Under the pieces are notes generated by a model. The model had not been told where the DNA came from. It saw only the letters and a program-made list of their open reading frames with translations, and did not search any database. The position numbers and the translations under genes were made by a program. Positions 53,299 to 61,766 of a DNA stretch of 64,000 nucleotides are shown here, piece after piece (positions within the stretch are counted from its first letter, which is position 1; each line of letters opens with the position of its first letter). The DNA is from Blautia massiliensis (ex Durand et al. 2017) (GTDB lineage Bacteria > Bacillota > Clostridia > Lachnospirales > Lachnospiraceae): NCBI RefSeq assembly GCF_001487165.1, contig NZ_LN913006.1:62001-126000 (forward strand). Reading direction: 5' to 3'.

Positions 53299-54168
53299 AT
53301 GTTTTACGATAATATAAGTTTAACTAATAAGGAAAAACTATTAAAGAGTATTCCTAAATTTGAGGAAGAAAGAATATTTTATTTCCGACATGAAAAAGGT
53401 AATAAAAAAAGTTTTGCTATTGTAAACGGAAAGACTCAAGAAATGGTTATGAATGGAGAAGCATGGGAAATACTTAAGCTATGCAATGGAGAAAGGATAG
53501 TAGAACAAATCAAAGAAGATTTTGCAACAAGATATTCATATATGAATCCTACGGCTGATTTTCTTAAAGATGTTGTGGTTACATTGTTTGCATTTGATAA
53601 ATTATGGGCTTTGTCATGGGGAAAGGGAGGATCACCATTTATGGTAAACGGAACTATAAAATTAAATGAAAAATATGATTTGATTTGGGCAACTGAAGAT
53701 GACATTAGGGAAATATTTGCTGCATATAAAATGTATGCAGATAATACAGAATATACATATCATAATTGCCCAGCAAATAGGAATAAAGGATTGAGTGATT
53801 ACCAAAAAGAAACTGTACTAAGGAGCAAGATGTTTTATTATAAAGAGGATTTTTTTGTGTTAAAAGATAGAGAAGGAAATGTAATGGGAATAACATCTAT
53901 ATCCAATAATCACCCAGAAACGGATATATTAGAAATTACAACATTATTAGTTCCAGAAGAAATATTGGAACAAGTACTTATAGGGTGTGAACAACTATTG
54001 AAGAGTTTGTATCCATTTAATATTTCTAAGTTGAGAATTAAAACGATAGGTTCAGATTTAGAAATGTTGGAAAAGCAGTTGTTTAATTGTGGGTTTAAAA
54101 AGGTTTCACAGTTAATGGATGAGTATGGAAAAGGAAATGACTTAATTATTTATGATTGGACAGTATGA
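53299..54168 (+). CDS. PqqD/RRE domain fused to a GNAT-like acetyltransferase domain
   Basis: This 289-aa protein starts after AAAGGAGGTAAGTAT. Residues about 35-105 look like a PqqD-type precursor-recognition domain (SFAIVNGKTQEMVMNGEAWEIL...VEQIKEDFATRY). Residues about 125-289 resemble a GNAT fold: LIWATEDDIREIFAAYKMY, FFVLKDREGNVMGITSI, ILEITTLLVPEEILEQ and a C-terminal NCGFKKVSQL. The fusion suggests an acyltransferase that is guided to the precursor leader. The acetyl-CoA loop (Q/R-x-x-G-x-G/A) is not clear, so it may have lost catalysis. It precedes the radical SAM gene by 19 bp. Confidence 0.7.
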   Translation: MFYDNISLTNKEKLLKSIPKFEEERIFYFRHEKGNKKSFAIVNGKTQEMVMNGEAWEILKLCNGERIVEQIKEDFATRYSYMNPTADFLKDVVVTLFAFDKLWALSWGKGGSPFMVNGTIKLNEKYDLIWATEDDIREIFAAYKMYADNTEYTYHNCPANRNKGLSDYQKETVLRSKMFYYKEDFFVLKDREGNVMGITSISNNHPETDILEITTLLVPEEILEQVLIGCEQLLKSLYPFNISKLRIKTIGSDLEMLEKQLFNCGFKKVSQLMDEYGKGNDLIIYDWTV

Positions 54169-54187
54169 GCATTAGAGAGGTATATAT

Positions 54188-55219
54188 ATGAATAGAAATA
54201 TAGACTTTACAGTAGGACCATATCAGTTAGCTTTAGATATAACAAACAAATGTAATTTAAGATGTTTGCATTGTTACAATGCAAGTGGTGAAAACAGAGT
54301 AATGGAACATGAATTATCTGATGATGAGGTGATTAAATTTGTTAAAGATATTTTGCCTATGAAATTGTTGAATTTTTGTTTTTGTGGCGGAGAAACATTA
54401 TTGAGAAAAGAACTTATCTGCAAATGTATAAAAATGTTAAGTAATTGCGGAGTCAGGACAGCAATAGTAACCAATGGCATTTTGGCATCAGAAAGTGTTA
54501 TACGAGATTTATATCATTCGGGATTGAATAGCATACAGTTTAGCGTAGATGGTGCTAAAGCGGAGAGCCATGATAAATTAAGAAATAAGACAGGCGTTTA
54601 TGACAGCGTGTTTAGAGCCATAGATATTGTTAGAAAGTATGATATGGAAATGTCGATTGCATTTACACCAACATCATTTAACATAGAGGAGTTGGAAGAA
54701 TTACATACAAAATTAGAGTCAATGTCTTTTAATAATAAAATTGAGTTACGTGTACAGCCACTTATGCCATTAGGACGTGGGAATAAAAATTTAGAGAATA
54801 TTTGTCCTACAGATATTCAATATAGAAAATTGGTAAACACAATTAATACGATTAATGCACGTAACCCAAGTATTAAAATTGTATGGGGAGATCCTGTTGA
54901 TCATTTAATACGTTTTCCGGAACATACAGAACTACCGATGTATTATATAAGTATTCGTGCAAATGGAGATATTGTTACAAGCCCTTACCTGCCATTAGTT
55001 GTTGGAAACATCAGAAATCATAGTATTGAAGAGTACTGGAATGGTGGTTTATATGAATTATGGAAGAAAAAGATTCCTTGTTATATGGCAGCATTTATTA
55101 AATCAGTTGGAGACATGGGGAGAATCACAGAAAAATTTCCTGCTACGTTCATGGATGATATTTACATTGATATGTTAGAAAAGGATTTGGATGATTTGAG
55201 TCTTTTACCCAATAATTGA
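54188..55219 (+). CDS. Radical SAM enzyme lacking SPASM cysteines
   Basis: This 343-aa enzyme starts after GAGAGGTATATAT. The radical SAM motif is C22-N-L-R-C26-L-H-C29, followed by FCFCGGETLL and SVDGAKAESHD. Where SPASM proteins carry Cys ligands, this protein reads ISIRANGDIVTSPYLPLVVGNIRNHSIEEYW: the fold is recognisable but Cys ligands are absent. Only one isolated Cys (KIPCYM) follows. It would hold one iron-sulfur cluster and perhaps bind the peptide differently from known SPASM maturases. The precursor gene follows at 55292. Confidence 0.85.
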   Translation: MNRNIDFTVGPYQLALDITNKCNLRCLHCYNASGENRVMEHELSDDEVIKFVKDILPMKLLNFCFCGGETLLRKELICKCIKMLSNCGVRTAIVTNGILASESVIRDLYHSGLNSIQFSVDGAKAESHDKLRNKTGVYDSVFRAIDIVRKYDMEMSIAFTPTSFNIEELEELHTKLESMSFNNKIELRVQPLMPLGRGNKNLENICPTDIQYRKLVNTINTINARNPSIKIVWGDPVDHLIRFPEHTELPMYYISIRANGDIVTSPYLPLVVGNIRNHSIEEYWNGGLYELWKKKIPCYMAAFIKSVGDMGRITEKFPATFMDDIYIDMLEKDLDDLSLLPNN

Positions 55220-55291
55220 GATATATGATAGAGTGTTTTATCATACGTGAGTATTTTGATAAAACAAATATTTATGAAAGGAGGAAACCGT

Positions 55292-55462
55292 ATGGGCGAG
55301 GATATGAATGGATATCAGCCACCGGTAGTGGAAGGTTTGGATGGTGATGACAGTAGTGGAGTTTCAACTTATGGTACAGAATGGGTATGGGAAACATATT
55401 ATGTTACCTATGTTAACGGAGCTGTAGCTGGAGATACGGTTATCATTACAATTAATATTTAA
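55292..55462 (+). CDS. Short RiPP precursor, Trp/Tyr/Val-rich (block IV)
   Basis: This 56-aa peptide starts at MGEDMNGYQPP after GAAAGGAGGAAACCGT. An acidic first half (VVEGLDGDDSSG) is followed by a Cys-free core with W30, W32, Tyr residues at about 26, 35, 36 and 39, and a beta-branched end (DTVIITINI). The absence of Cys rules out sactipeptide or lanthionine chemistry. Targets could be carbon-carbon or carbon-oxygen links at aromatic residues, epimerisation or C-methylation. It sits directly after the radical SAM gene and before a strong terminator, as precursors do. Confidence 0.75.
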   Translation: MGEDMNGYQPPVVEGLDGDDSSGVSTYGTEWVWETYYVTYVNGAVAGDTVIITINI

Positions 55463-55482
55463 GCCTAAACTATGGTAGCATT

Positions 55483-55520
55483 GAGGATTTTAGTATTTTT
55501 AAATACTAAAATCCTCTCTT
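55483..55520 (+). terminator. Terminator after the block IV precursor
   Basis: GAGGATTTTAGTATTT and AAATACTAAAATCCTC form a perfect 16-bp stem with a 2-nt loop, then TCTTAAATT. Such a stem just after a short gene supports high precursor expression with partial readthrough. Confidence 0.85.
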
Positions 55521-55546
55521 AAATTATTTAAAGGAGCATTCTAATA

Positions 55547-56230
55547 GTGGAAGATATTATTTTAAAATGTGAAAGAATCGAAAAAAAGTATAGTAAAACA
55601 AAAGCTTTAGATAATATAAATTTATCAATATATACAGGCCATATTTATGCACTGATTGGAGAGAATGGTGCTGGAAAAACAACTCTCATGAGAATTATAT
55701 CGGGACTTATTGGATCTGATAATGGAAAAATGGAGTTAAAAAGCAAAAATATAGGTGCTTTGATAGAAAAACCAGCGTTTTATCCGGGGCTTACGGCAAA
55801 AGAAAATATAAAAATTATAAGTTTGATGAGAAGCACTTTGATAGAAAAAGAAATTGTGGAGCTTGCAATGAAATTTGGAATTTGGGAAAATCATAAAAAA
55901 GTAAAAAATTATTCACTAGGCATGAAGCAAAAATTAGGTATTATCCTTGCTTTAATTGGGAAACCACAATTATTGGTATTAGATGAGCCATTAAATGGGT
56001 TAGATCCTAAAAGTACTATTCAGATACGAAAACTTTTAAGTGATTTAAGAGAAAAAGGTATTACAATTTTAATTTCAAGCCACATATTAGATGAATTATT
56101 TAGGGTAGCCACAGATTATATTTTTATATCCCAAGGGACTATTAAGAAGAATTTTACGTATGAGGAAATTGTTCATAAATATCCGGATAAGATGCCAGAA
56201 GAAATATATTTAGATATATTGGAGGAATGA
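55547..56230 (+). CDS. ABC ATPase, self-protection type (block IV)
   Basis: This 227-aa BcrA-like ATPase starts with GTG at 55547 after AAAGGAGCATTCTAATA. Walker A IGENGAGKTTLMR (about 36-48), signature YSLGMKQKLGIIL and Walker B LLVLDEPLNGLDP are clear. It lacks the longer C-terminal extension of LanF at 36055. It pairs with the permease 4 bp downstream and would pump the peptide from the membrane. Confidence 0.88.
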   Translation: MEDIILKCERIEKKYSKTKALDNINLSIYTGHIYALIGENGAGKTTLMRIISGLIGSDNGKMELKSKNIGALIEKPAFYPGLTAKENIKIISLMRSTLIEKEIVELAMKFGIWENHKKVKNYSLGMKQKLGIILALIGKPQLLVLDEPLNGLDPKSTIQIRKLLSDLREKGITILISSHILDELFRVATDYIFISQGTIKKNFTYEEIVHKYPDKMPEEIYLDILEE

Positions 56231-56234
56231 GTAT

Positions 56235-56987
56235 ATGTTAGATGCTATCAGAAGCGAGCAATATAAAACACGCCACACAAAAATTTTTACTATACTCTGT
56301 GTGGGAGCATTAGTATTAGGAGTAATTACAGTTTATATGAATCATTCTATGTATATGGCGGGAAAGATAAAGGAGTTGTCAGGGGAAAATGCACTAAAAA
56401 GTGGTATGAGTAATATTAGTGTTGCAATAATCTTGTGTTCTATATTTTTGGATGTTAATTTAGGTAGCGAGTTTCAAAACAGAACATTACAATTAAGTGC
56501 ATCTTTTGGCAATAATAGAAAAATAATTTTTGTCAGTAAAGGGATAGTTAATATTTTTTATAGTGTTATTTTATCTTTTTTATATCCAATGGTATTAACA
56601 TGTGTAACAACCATGCTTTATGGATGGACGAATGATACTTTTTCATTTGGAATGATATTTTTAAAACTATTGGTTACTATTCTATTGGAAATTACTATAT
56701 TTCTTATGTGTTTTGGAGTGGAATTTATAATGGAGGGATCCAAAGCTGGACTGTTATTTAATGTATTGGTAATAGGGATTGGTTTTCCTATATTACAATC
56801 ATTAGGAGAAAAAATAAATCTTATTAAGAGAATTTTAGAAGTTACACCTATAGGTTATTTAGATGTTTGGGTAAAACAAGATATTGATATTAACTTTATT
56901 GCTAAAATATTGATAATTGTAGTAGTGTGGAGTATTTCTACATTGAGTTTATCGTATATAATATTTAAAAGACGTGATTTGAAGTGA
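56235..56987 (+). CDS. ABC-2 type permease (block IV)
   Basis: This 250-aa protein has six membrane segments (first at about 18-38) and opens with LDAIRSEQYKTRHTK, the amphipathic start common to LanE/G-type permeases. It forms the transporter with the 55547-56230 ATPase. Only one permease gene is present, so it probably works as a homodimer. Confidence 0.82.
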   Translation: MLDAIRSEQYKTRHTKIFTILCVGALVLGVITVYMNHSMYMAGKIKELSGENALKSGMSNISVAIILCSIFLDVNLGSEFQNRTLQLSASFGNNRKIIFVSKGIVNIFYSVILSFLYPMVLTCVTTMLYGWTNDTFSFGMIFLKLLVTILLEITIFLMCFGVEFIMEGSKAGLLFNVLVIGIGFPILQSLGEKINLIKRILEVTPIGYLDVWVKQDIDINFIAKILIIVVVWSISTLSLSYIIFKRRDLK

Positions 56988-57000
56988 AAGGGGTAATTAT

Positions 57001-57411
57001 ATGAAAAGGAAGGATAAGTTTACAGTAGTATCTATTATTGTAACGATAGTTTGTATACTTGTTAGTATAATATTTTTCTTTTTGGTTCCTAATAAAATAT
57101 CAATTCAGTGGAGTGCAGCAGAACCCAGTAATATAGTTAGTAAGACATATATTTTTATTATGCCAATCATCTCTGTGCTTACCCTCAGCATAGGAAAAAA
57201 AATATTTAGGTTTGTTGTATATAAATATTTCCAAAGAGAAAATGAGAAATTTATTTCGTATTTGAACATGTATTTTAATATAGTTTTTTTGACATGTGAA
57301 TTGTATGTTATTGCGTATGTTTATGGAGTCCGTTTAACTATTAGTTCGATAATACTTGCAGAAATAGTTATTGGGGCTGCTGTAGGAATAAAGATATTAA
57401 AAAGGAGATAA
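57001..57411 (+). CDS. DUF1648/SdpI-like membrane protein, possible immunity factor
   Basis: This 136-aa protein starts after GAAAGGGGTAATT. Four membrane helices are predicted (about 8-28, 50-68, 85-108, 115-133). LVPNKISIQWSAAEP after the first helix matches the DUF1648 signature seen in SdpI, the immunity protein of a Bacillus toxin. In a peptide cluster with an ABC pair, immunity is the likely role; this is inference. Confidence 0.65.
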   Translation: MKRKDKFTVVSIIVTIVCILVSIIFFFLVPNKISIQWSAAEPSNIVSKTYIFIMPIISVLTLSIGKKIFRFVVYKYFQRENEKFISYLNMYFNIVFLTCELYVIAYVYGVRLTISSIILAEIVIGAAVGIKILKRR

Positions 57412-57414
57412 TTT

Positions 57415-58827
57415 ATGAAAGTTTTAATAGTTGCGTTACCACAAAAGATAAGTAAAAATCAATTTGAACCTTTGGAATTAGCACCGATGGCAATTTATCT
57501 TTTGGCTTCTATATTAATGAAAAATAAACATGAAGTAAGCATAATTGATCCTTGCGAATTTATCCAGTATGAACACAAGGGGGATATAGAGGAATTATGC
57601 GCTCAGTATATAATGAAAAAAATTTCTAGTAAAGATATACAGTTGATTGCGTTTTCAGTCAATTCTTTTAATTGGTCTAATACAAAGGTTATTATCCAAC
57701 GAATAGCGGATAATTTTCCAGACGTTAAAATAGCATTGGGTGGGTTGCACCCATCAATATTTGATAAACATGTTTTAGAATCATCAGATGCCCATATAGT
57801 TATGCGTGGTGAGGGTGAAAAGATTATTGTGAATTTATGCAATGCTCTTGAGTATAATATGACATTAGAGGGTGTTAAAGGTATTACTTATAAACTGAAT
57901 GGTAATGTGTTACGAAATGAAGATGAAATAGAACTAACAGTCGAAGAAATGGAAAATACACCGTATCCAGCATATGAATTATTACCTTCATCCAATCCAT
58001 ATACACAGTTGCCGGTAGAAACTTCTAGAGGGTGTCGTTTTAGTTGCGCTTTTTGTTCCATACCCCATAGGAGAAACTGGAGAGGTTTATCTGTTGAGCA
58101 TGTAATTAAACGTGTTAAGCATGCACTGCAGTTTAAAGATAACATAAATAGAGGGACTAGATTACTATTCGTAGATGATTGTTTTACGGCAAATGGAGAA
58201 AGAGCTATTAATGTTTTTAAAAAGTTGCATCGTTTGTATGGTTATACCGAAAAGGTATTTATCGAAGCAAGAGTTACTGATATATTAAAGAATCAAATAT
58301 TACAGAATATACCACTGCAAATGGTTTCATCTATGCAAATAGGTGTAGAATGTGGGTATAATGAAGGATTGAAAAAAATAAGAAAGGGGTTAACGGTAGA
58401 GCAACTTTTTAGTGCTTTAGAAATTTTAAAACAGTATCAATTTGATAAGCATTGTTTTCTTTCCTTTATTATAGGATTTCCATGGGAAACAATGGAAATG
58501 ATCAATAAAACACTAGATACGATTGAATTAATATGTACAAAATATAAAATAGTGTGTAATTTGAATTGGTTATTATTGTTGCCTTCAGATTTATGGTGGG
58601 AAAAGGAAGATTTTAATATACATATTGAAGAAGATATGTTTGATAATTTATTATGGTATGCCAACAGTGATTATTTCTTTACAACACATCCGCTAATTAG
58701 CATGGAGGATATTATACAGGTTGAGAAGCGAATAGGGGCAATGCAAAGACAAGGAGGAACTGTAGCATATAGAAGAAGGATAGGAAATGAGGAAGATTAT
58801 ATAGAACCATCAGCATGCAGCGAATAA
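57415..58827 (+). CDS. B12-binding radical SAM enzyme (block IV)
   Basis: This 470-aa enzyme starts after AAAAAGGAGATAATTT, 3 bp behind the membrane protein. Residues about 1-150 form a cobalamin-binding-type domain (LAPMAIYLLASIL, IIDP, IALGGLHPS) although the classic DxHxxG motif is not obvious. The radical SAM motif is SRGCRFSCAFC (about 203-213). Such class B enzymes often methylate unactivated carbons of peptides or small molecules, but some do other chemistry. It extends the modification set of block IV. Confidence 0.83.
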   Translation: MKVLIVALPQKISKNQFEPLELAPMAIYLLASILMKNKHEVSIIDPCEFIQYEHKGDIEELCAQYIMKKISSKDIQLIAFSVNSFNWSNTKVIIQRIADNFPDVKIALGGLHPSIFDKHVLESSDAHIVMRGEGEKIIVNLCNALEYNMTLEGVKGITYKLNGNVLRNEDEIELTVEEMENTPYPAYELLPSSNPYTQLPVETSRGCRFSCAFCSIPHRRNWRGLSVEHVIKRVKHALQFKDNINRGTRLLFVDDCFTANGERAINVFKKLHRLYGYTEKVFIEARVTDILKNQILQNIPLQMVSSMQIGVECGYNEGLKKIRKGLTVEQLFSALEILKQYQFDKHCFLSFIIGFPWETMEMINKTLDTIELICTKYKIVCNLNWLLLLPSDLWWEKEDFNIHIEEDMFDNLLWYANSDYFFTTHPLISMEDIIQVEKRIGAMQRQGGTVAYRRRIGNEEDYIEPSACSE

Positions 58828-58857
58828 GGTGAAATTTTTTATATTAAGCTTTTATTT

Positions 58858-58916
58858 ATTCAAGAACATAGAATTCTTAAGAATAGAAATATTCAAGGAA
58901 CTCTATGTTCTTGCAA
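58858..58916 (+). terminator. Terminator region after block IV
   Basis: CAAGAACATAGA and TCTATGTTCTTG form a 12-bp stem with a long loop 30 bp after the last gene. The rest of 58828-59067 shows no gene. Confidence 0.6.
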
Positions 58917-59067
58917 TGGAGGGGGAAACGTTTTAACATGTTTAATTACTAAAAATGATAAGATGAAGAGTTAATCATCTTAAAGCACATTTAGAGAGAA
59001 ATAAGTTTCCAAGTATTCTCGATGTTATAGTTTTGTAATTATTTAGTAGAACTCACTCAAGAAGTTA

Positions 59068-59589
59068 TTAGTCTGTCTTTTTCTCGAACTTTTTGAGTTC
59101 TTCAATTTCTTTTTCTAATTTCTCAATTTTTTCTTTTAGCTCATTAGAAACACACTCATTCTTGTTTTTCTGAGGATCAATGCTTGAGAGAAAATCGGGA
59201 ATAATACAAGCATCAAAAATGAAAAGAAAGGCAGTATATAATTGGATGATTAATTTAAGAGTGGGTTGATTGAAATCTGCAAGAGCCAGACAGGATGCAA
59301 ACCATAAGCTGGCAAAAAAACTCATTTTCTTCAAATATTGTTTTCCGTGTTTATCAAGTATTAAAATCATTACTATGAATGCAAAACTTATAGCAAACCC
59401 TATTATTTGTAAAAAAAGTATAAACTCATTATCTGTCAAGTATTCTGACGAAATCAGAAGTACAAACATAAGAATGGTTATCCCCATCATGAATGGCCAT
59501 TTTTTCAATGCATTGTACATTGCTTTTAATTGTTCTGCCACACTTTTAAATTCCTTAGGCATATCTAATTCTTTCACTCCGTTAGTCAT
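59068..59589 (-). CDS. Membrane protein with C-terminal coiled coil
   Basis: This 173-aa protein has four hydrophobic segments (about 33-50, 55-80, 88-105, 110-130) and a heptad-rich, charged C-terminus (ELKEKIEKLEKEIEELKKFEKK). The start is ambiguous: ATG 59589 has a weak site and ATG 59562 is possible. The family is not recognised. It lies at the edge of block IV but is read the other way, so it may belong to neither block IV nor the transfer operon. A holin-like or immunity function is speculation. Confidence 0.6.
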   Translation of the reverse strand: MTNGVKELDMPKEFKSVAEQLKAMYNALKKWPFMMGITILMFVLLISSEYLTDNEFILFLQIIGFAISFAFIVMILILDKHGKQYLKKMSFFASLWFASCLALADFNQPTLKLIIQLYTAFLFIFDACIIPDFLSSIDPQKNKNECVSNELKEKIEKLEKEIEELKKFEKKTD

Positions 59590-59750
59590 TTGAAATAATA
59601 GGTAAAATTAGAGAAATCTCCCCTATTTTGTAAAGAAATTATTGGTTTTCAACTATCATATTATAGCAAATAAATATAAATAGAACAAGATGTGGTATTT
59701 GGAAACTTATAACTACTGTAAAAGGTACAATTGGGAAAATCAATTTTTAT

Positions 59751-59783
59751 AGGCACTCATTTTAATATAGAGAATGAGTGCCT
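59751..59783. repeat. Hairpin between block IV edge and backbone gene
   Basis: AGGCACTCAT and ATGAGTGCCT form a 10-bp stem with a 13-nt loop, just downstream of the 59802 gene. No clear T-run follows on either strand, so terminator function is uncertain. Confidence 0.5.
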
Positions 59784-59801
59784 ATATGGAAAATGTCGAT
59801 T

Positions 59802-60335
59802 TTATTTTGGGAAAAACTTATTTAAAGTTTCCAGTGTCCCCTTTGCAGAAAATCCCCATAGTATGCTGCTAAGAGCGTTAATAGCAGCCTGCCTCCTTCG
59901 GTAGTACGTCCGGTAGGAGATACTGGGAACGTGCTTTTCCAACTCTTCCAGGATTTCCTCTGTGTTTTTCAGTTCATGGGGAGACAGAAAGGCGTAATAT
60001 AATATCCAGTAATATTCTTCCCCATGTTTATGATTTTTCCGGAGCAGATCCACAGAAGAGAGAAGCAGCTTTATCATTTTGTTACTGCGGGCAATGCTTT
60101 TTGCCCATTCTTCAATCTGGCTGTCTCCCAGATCTGCTCCTGCAGCATAGATGGAATCTAGAAATTCGTCTACACTGGTGTTGTATTCCAGTTGGAATTG
60201 AATTTCCACCTGCCGGACAGCAACCATCAGGCTATAAGTAGAATCCCGGTAACAACGGAGCAGTTTATAGGTATCATGGTACAGCGGATTATTTTCTACT
60301 TCAGCAGAAACAGGGTGGTGATTTTTCTTTGCCAT
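59802..60335 (-). CDS. Small HTH-like ICE protein
   Basis: This 177-aa helical protein has a C-terminal helix-turn-helix-like stretch (ILEELEKHVPSISYRTYYRRRQAAINALSSILWGF), recalling ArpU- or sigma-region-4-like activators. Its ATG overlaps the upstream stop by one base (TAATG), so the two genes are translationally coupled. In the ancestral operon the next gene was probably 51246, now separated by block IV. Confidence 0.6.
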   Translation of the reverse strand: MAKKNHHPVSAEVENNPLYHDTYKLLRCYRDSTYSLMVAVRQVEIQFQLEYNTSVDEFLDSIYAAGADLGDSQIEEWAKSIARSNKMIKLLLSSVDLLRKNHKHGEEYYWILYYAFLSPHELKNTEEILEELEKHVPSISYRTYYRRRQAAINALSSILWGFSAKGTLETLNKFFPK

Positions 60336-61552
60336 TATACAACCCCTCCTTTCAACAGAACTTCTGGGATTTCAGCGAAGGCAGGTAAGGTATGCTGCAG
60401 AGGCGGAGTATGCCCTGGGACGTTGGTGACGGCGGGATTTTCCGGTTTTAGTTTTAACTCAAACTGATAGGCGGCTTTCCCCCAGGGGCAGATAATACGT
60501 AGTGAATATAGATATATACTATCCTTGCAGGCTGATAAAGGAGATAATATATACTTTGTTTTGGGGCATCTACAACAAGAAATGCCTTGTATTTCCAGTA
60601 TTTCAGCGACTTTGCGAACAATGGCTTTGATGTGTGATTCTGGAACGCAGGAGCCTTCCTGTGAAACGATGATTTGTTCGTCAGTAATAGATTCTGAAAC
60701 GCATTCAGAATTGTTTTTAACAGGCAAGGTGTCTTCGGGTATATGTATTGGCAGTTGCATTTTCATGGCAATTTCCTCCTTATCAATCATGACATCACTG
60801 ATATTAAACATAACGGACAGATAATTACGTAGATATACCATGCTGCCATGTTTCCCGGAATAGGAAATCAGTGTGATCATGTCGGTATCTTCAAGTTTTT
60901 TAAGCAGACGGGACACAGAAGATTTCGACTGTTTCCAACGTCTGGCAAGTTCCTGATAACTGAACAAGGGATTTCCAGTCTGATTGCGAAAATATACTAC
61001 CGGACCGGCATCAGAGCCTTGCACAGATGGATCATTATAGACTGCATGAATCCAAAGATCCAAAAGAGCATCCATTTCCGAACATTTTCCTAGTCCGATT
61101 AGTTTATGAACATCTGCGATTGGAAAAAAGAAAAACCCGATGTCTTTTTTGCATGGGTAATTATGGGAAAGGGCAGTATTATCTTTTGGCCAGTCTTTGA
61201 TCTTGTATTGGATAATCTTATTTTTTTCGTGTAGTGAGTAGGTTAGAAGGTTTTGCTCTACCAGGGTATCCAGTATGGATATAACCTGGTGCTGGAATTT
61301 TTGGCGGAAGTGAATCTGTAGTTCTTTAAGAGAACAGATCCATTCTCCAGGAACAACTTTGTAAGTAAGGTGTTCGATGTTCCGATAAGAGGAACTGTAA
61401 TTTGCATAAGAACATAAAATGAGAAAATAAAAAAGACAGGAACCTCCGTTGGTACGGATGCTTCTGTCTTTCATAAGGGTTTGTATAAATTCCCGGTAAA
61501 TCCGGCAGCGTGGAAAATCCACAATTTGTTTTAATTCTAATTGATAATTCAC
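60335..61552 (-). CDS. Winged-helix regulator or replication protein, first ICE operon gene
   Basis: This 405-aa protein starts with GTG at 61552, 7 nt after GGAGG; longer reading frames upstream lack a site. A MarR-like winged helix is visible at about residues 205-265 (FSYQELARRWKQSKSSVSRLLKKLEDTDMITLI). Another HTH-like segment lies near 75-125. The C-terminus has a possible Cys pair (ISCCRCPKTKY). It lies next to the attachment site and reads into the element, the usual place for a control or replication-initiation protein. Confidence 0.65.
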   Translation of the reverse strand: MNYQLELKQIVDFPRCRIYREFIQTLMKDRSIRTNGGSCLFYFLILCSYANYSSSYRNIEHLTYKVVPGEWICSLKELQIHFRQKFQHQVISILDTLVEQNLLTYSLHEKNKIIQYKIKDWPKDNTALSHNYPCKKDIGFFFFPIADVHKLIGLGKCSEMDALLDLWIHAVYNDPSVQGSDAGPVVYFRNQTGNPLFSYQELARRWKQSKSSVSRLLKKLEDTDMITLISYSGKHGSMVYLRNYLSVMFNISDVMIDKEEIAMKMQLPIHIPEDTLPVKNNSECVSESITDEQIIVSQEGSCVPESHIKAIVRKVAEILEIQGISCCRCPKTKYILSPLSACKDSIYLYSLRIICPWGKAAYQFELKLKPENPAVTNVPGHTPPLQHTLPAFAEIPEVLLKGGVV

Positions 61553-61766
61553 GATAAACCTCCATATAATATTGTAGTTGTAGTAAAATAATTGTAGACG
61601 AAAGATACTAAAATGTTTATAATATGCCCATAGGGGTGCTAAGTGGCATAGATTTGGCACAGTAAAATACCTGATATGGCATGAAAGCAACATGAAAATT
61701 AGGGTGGATATAAGGTGGACAGTTTGGAAAACCTTAGAGTTTTAGAGGGTTCCGAGGTTTTTTTCC

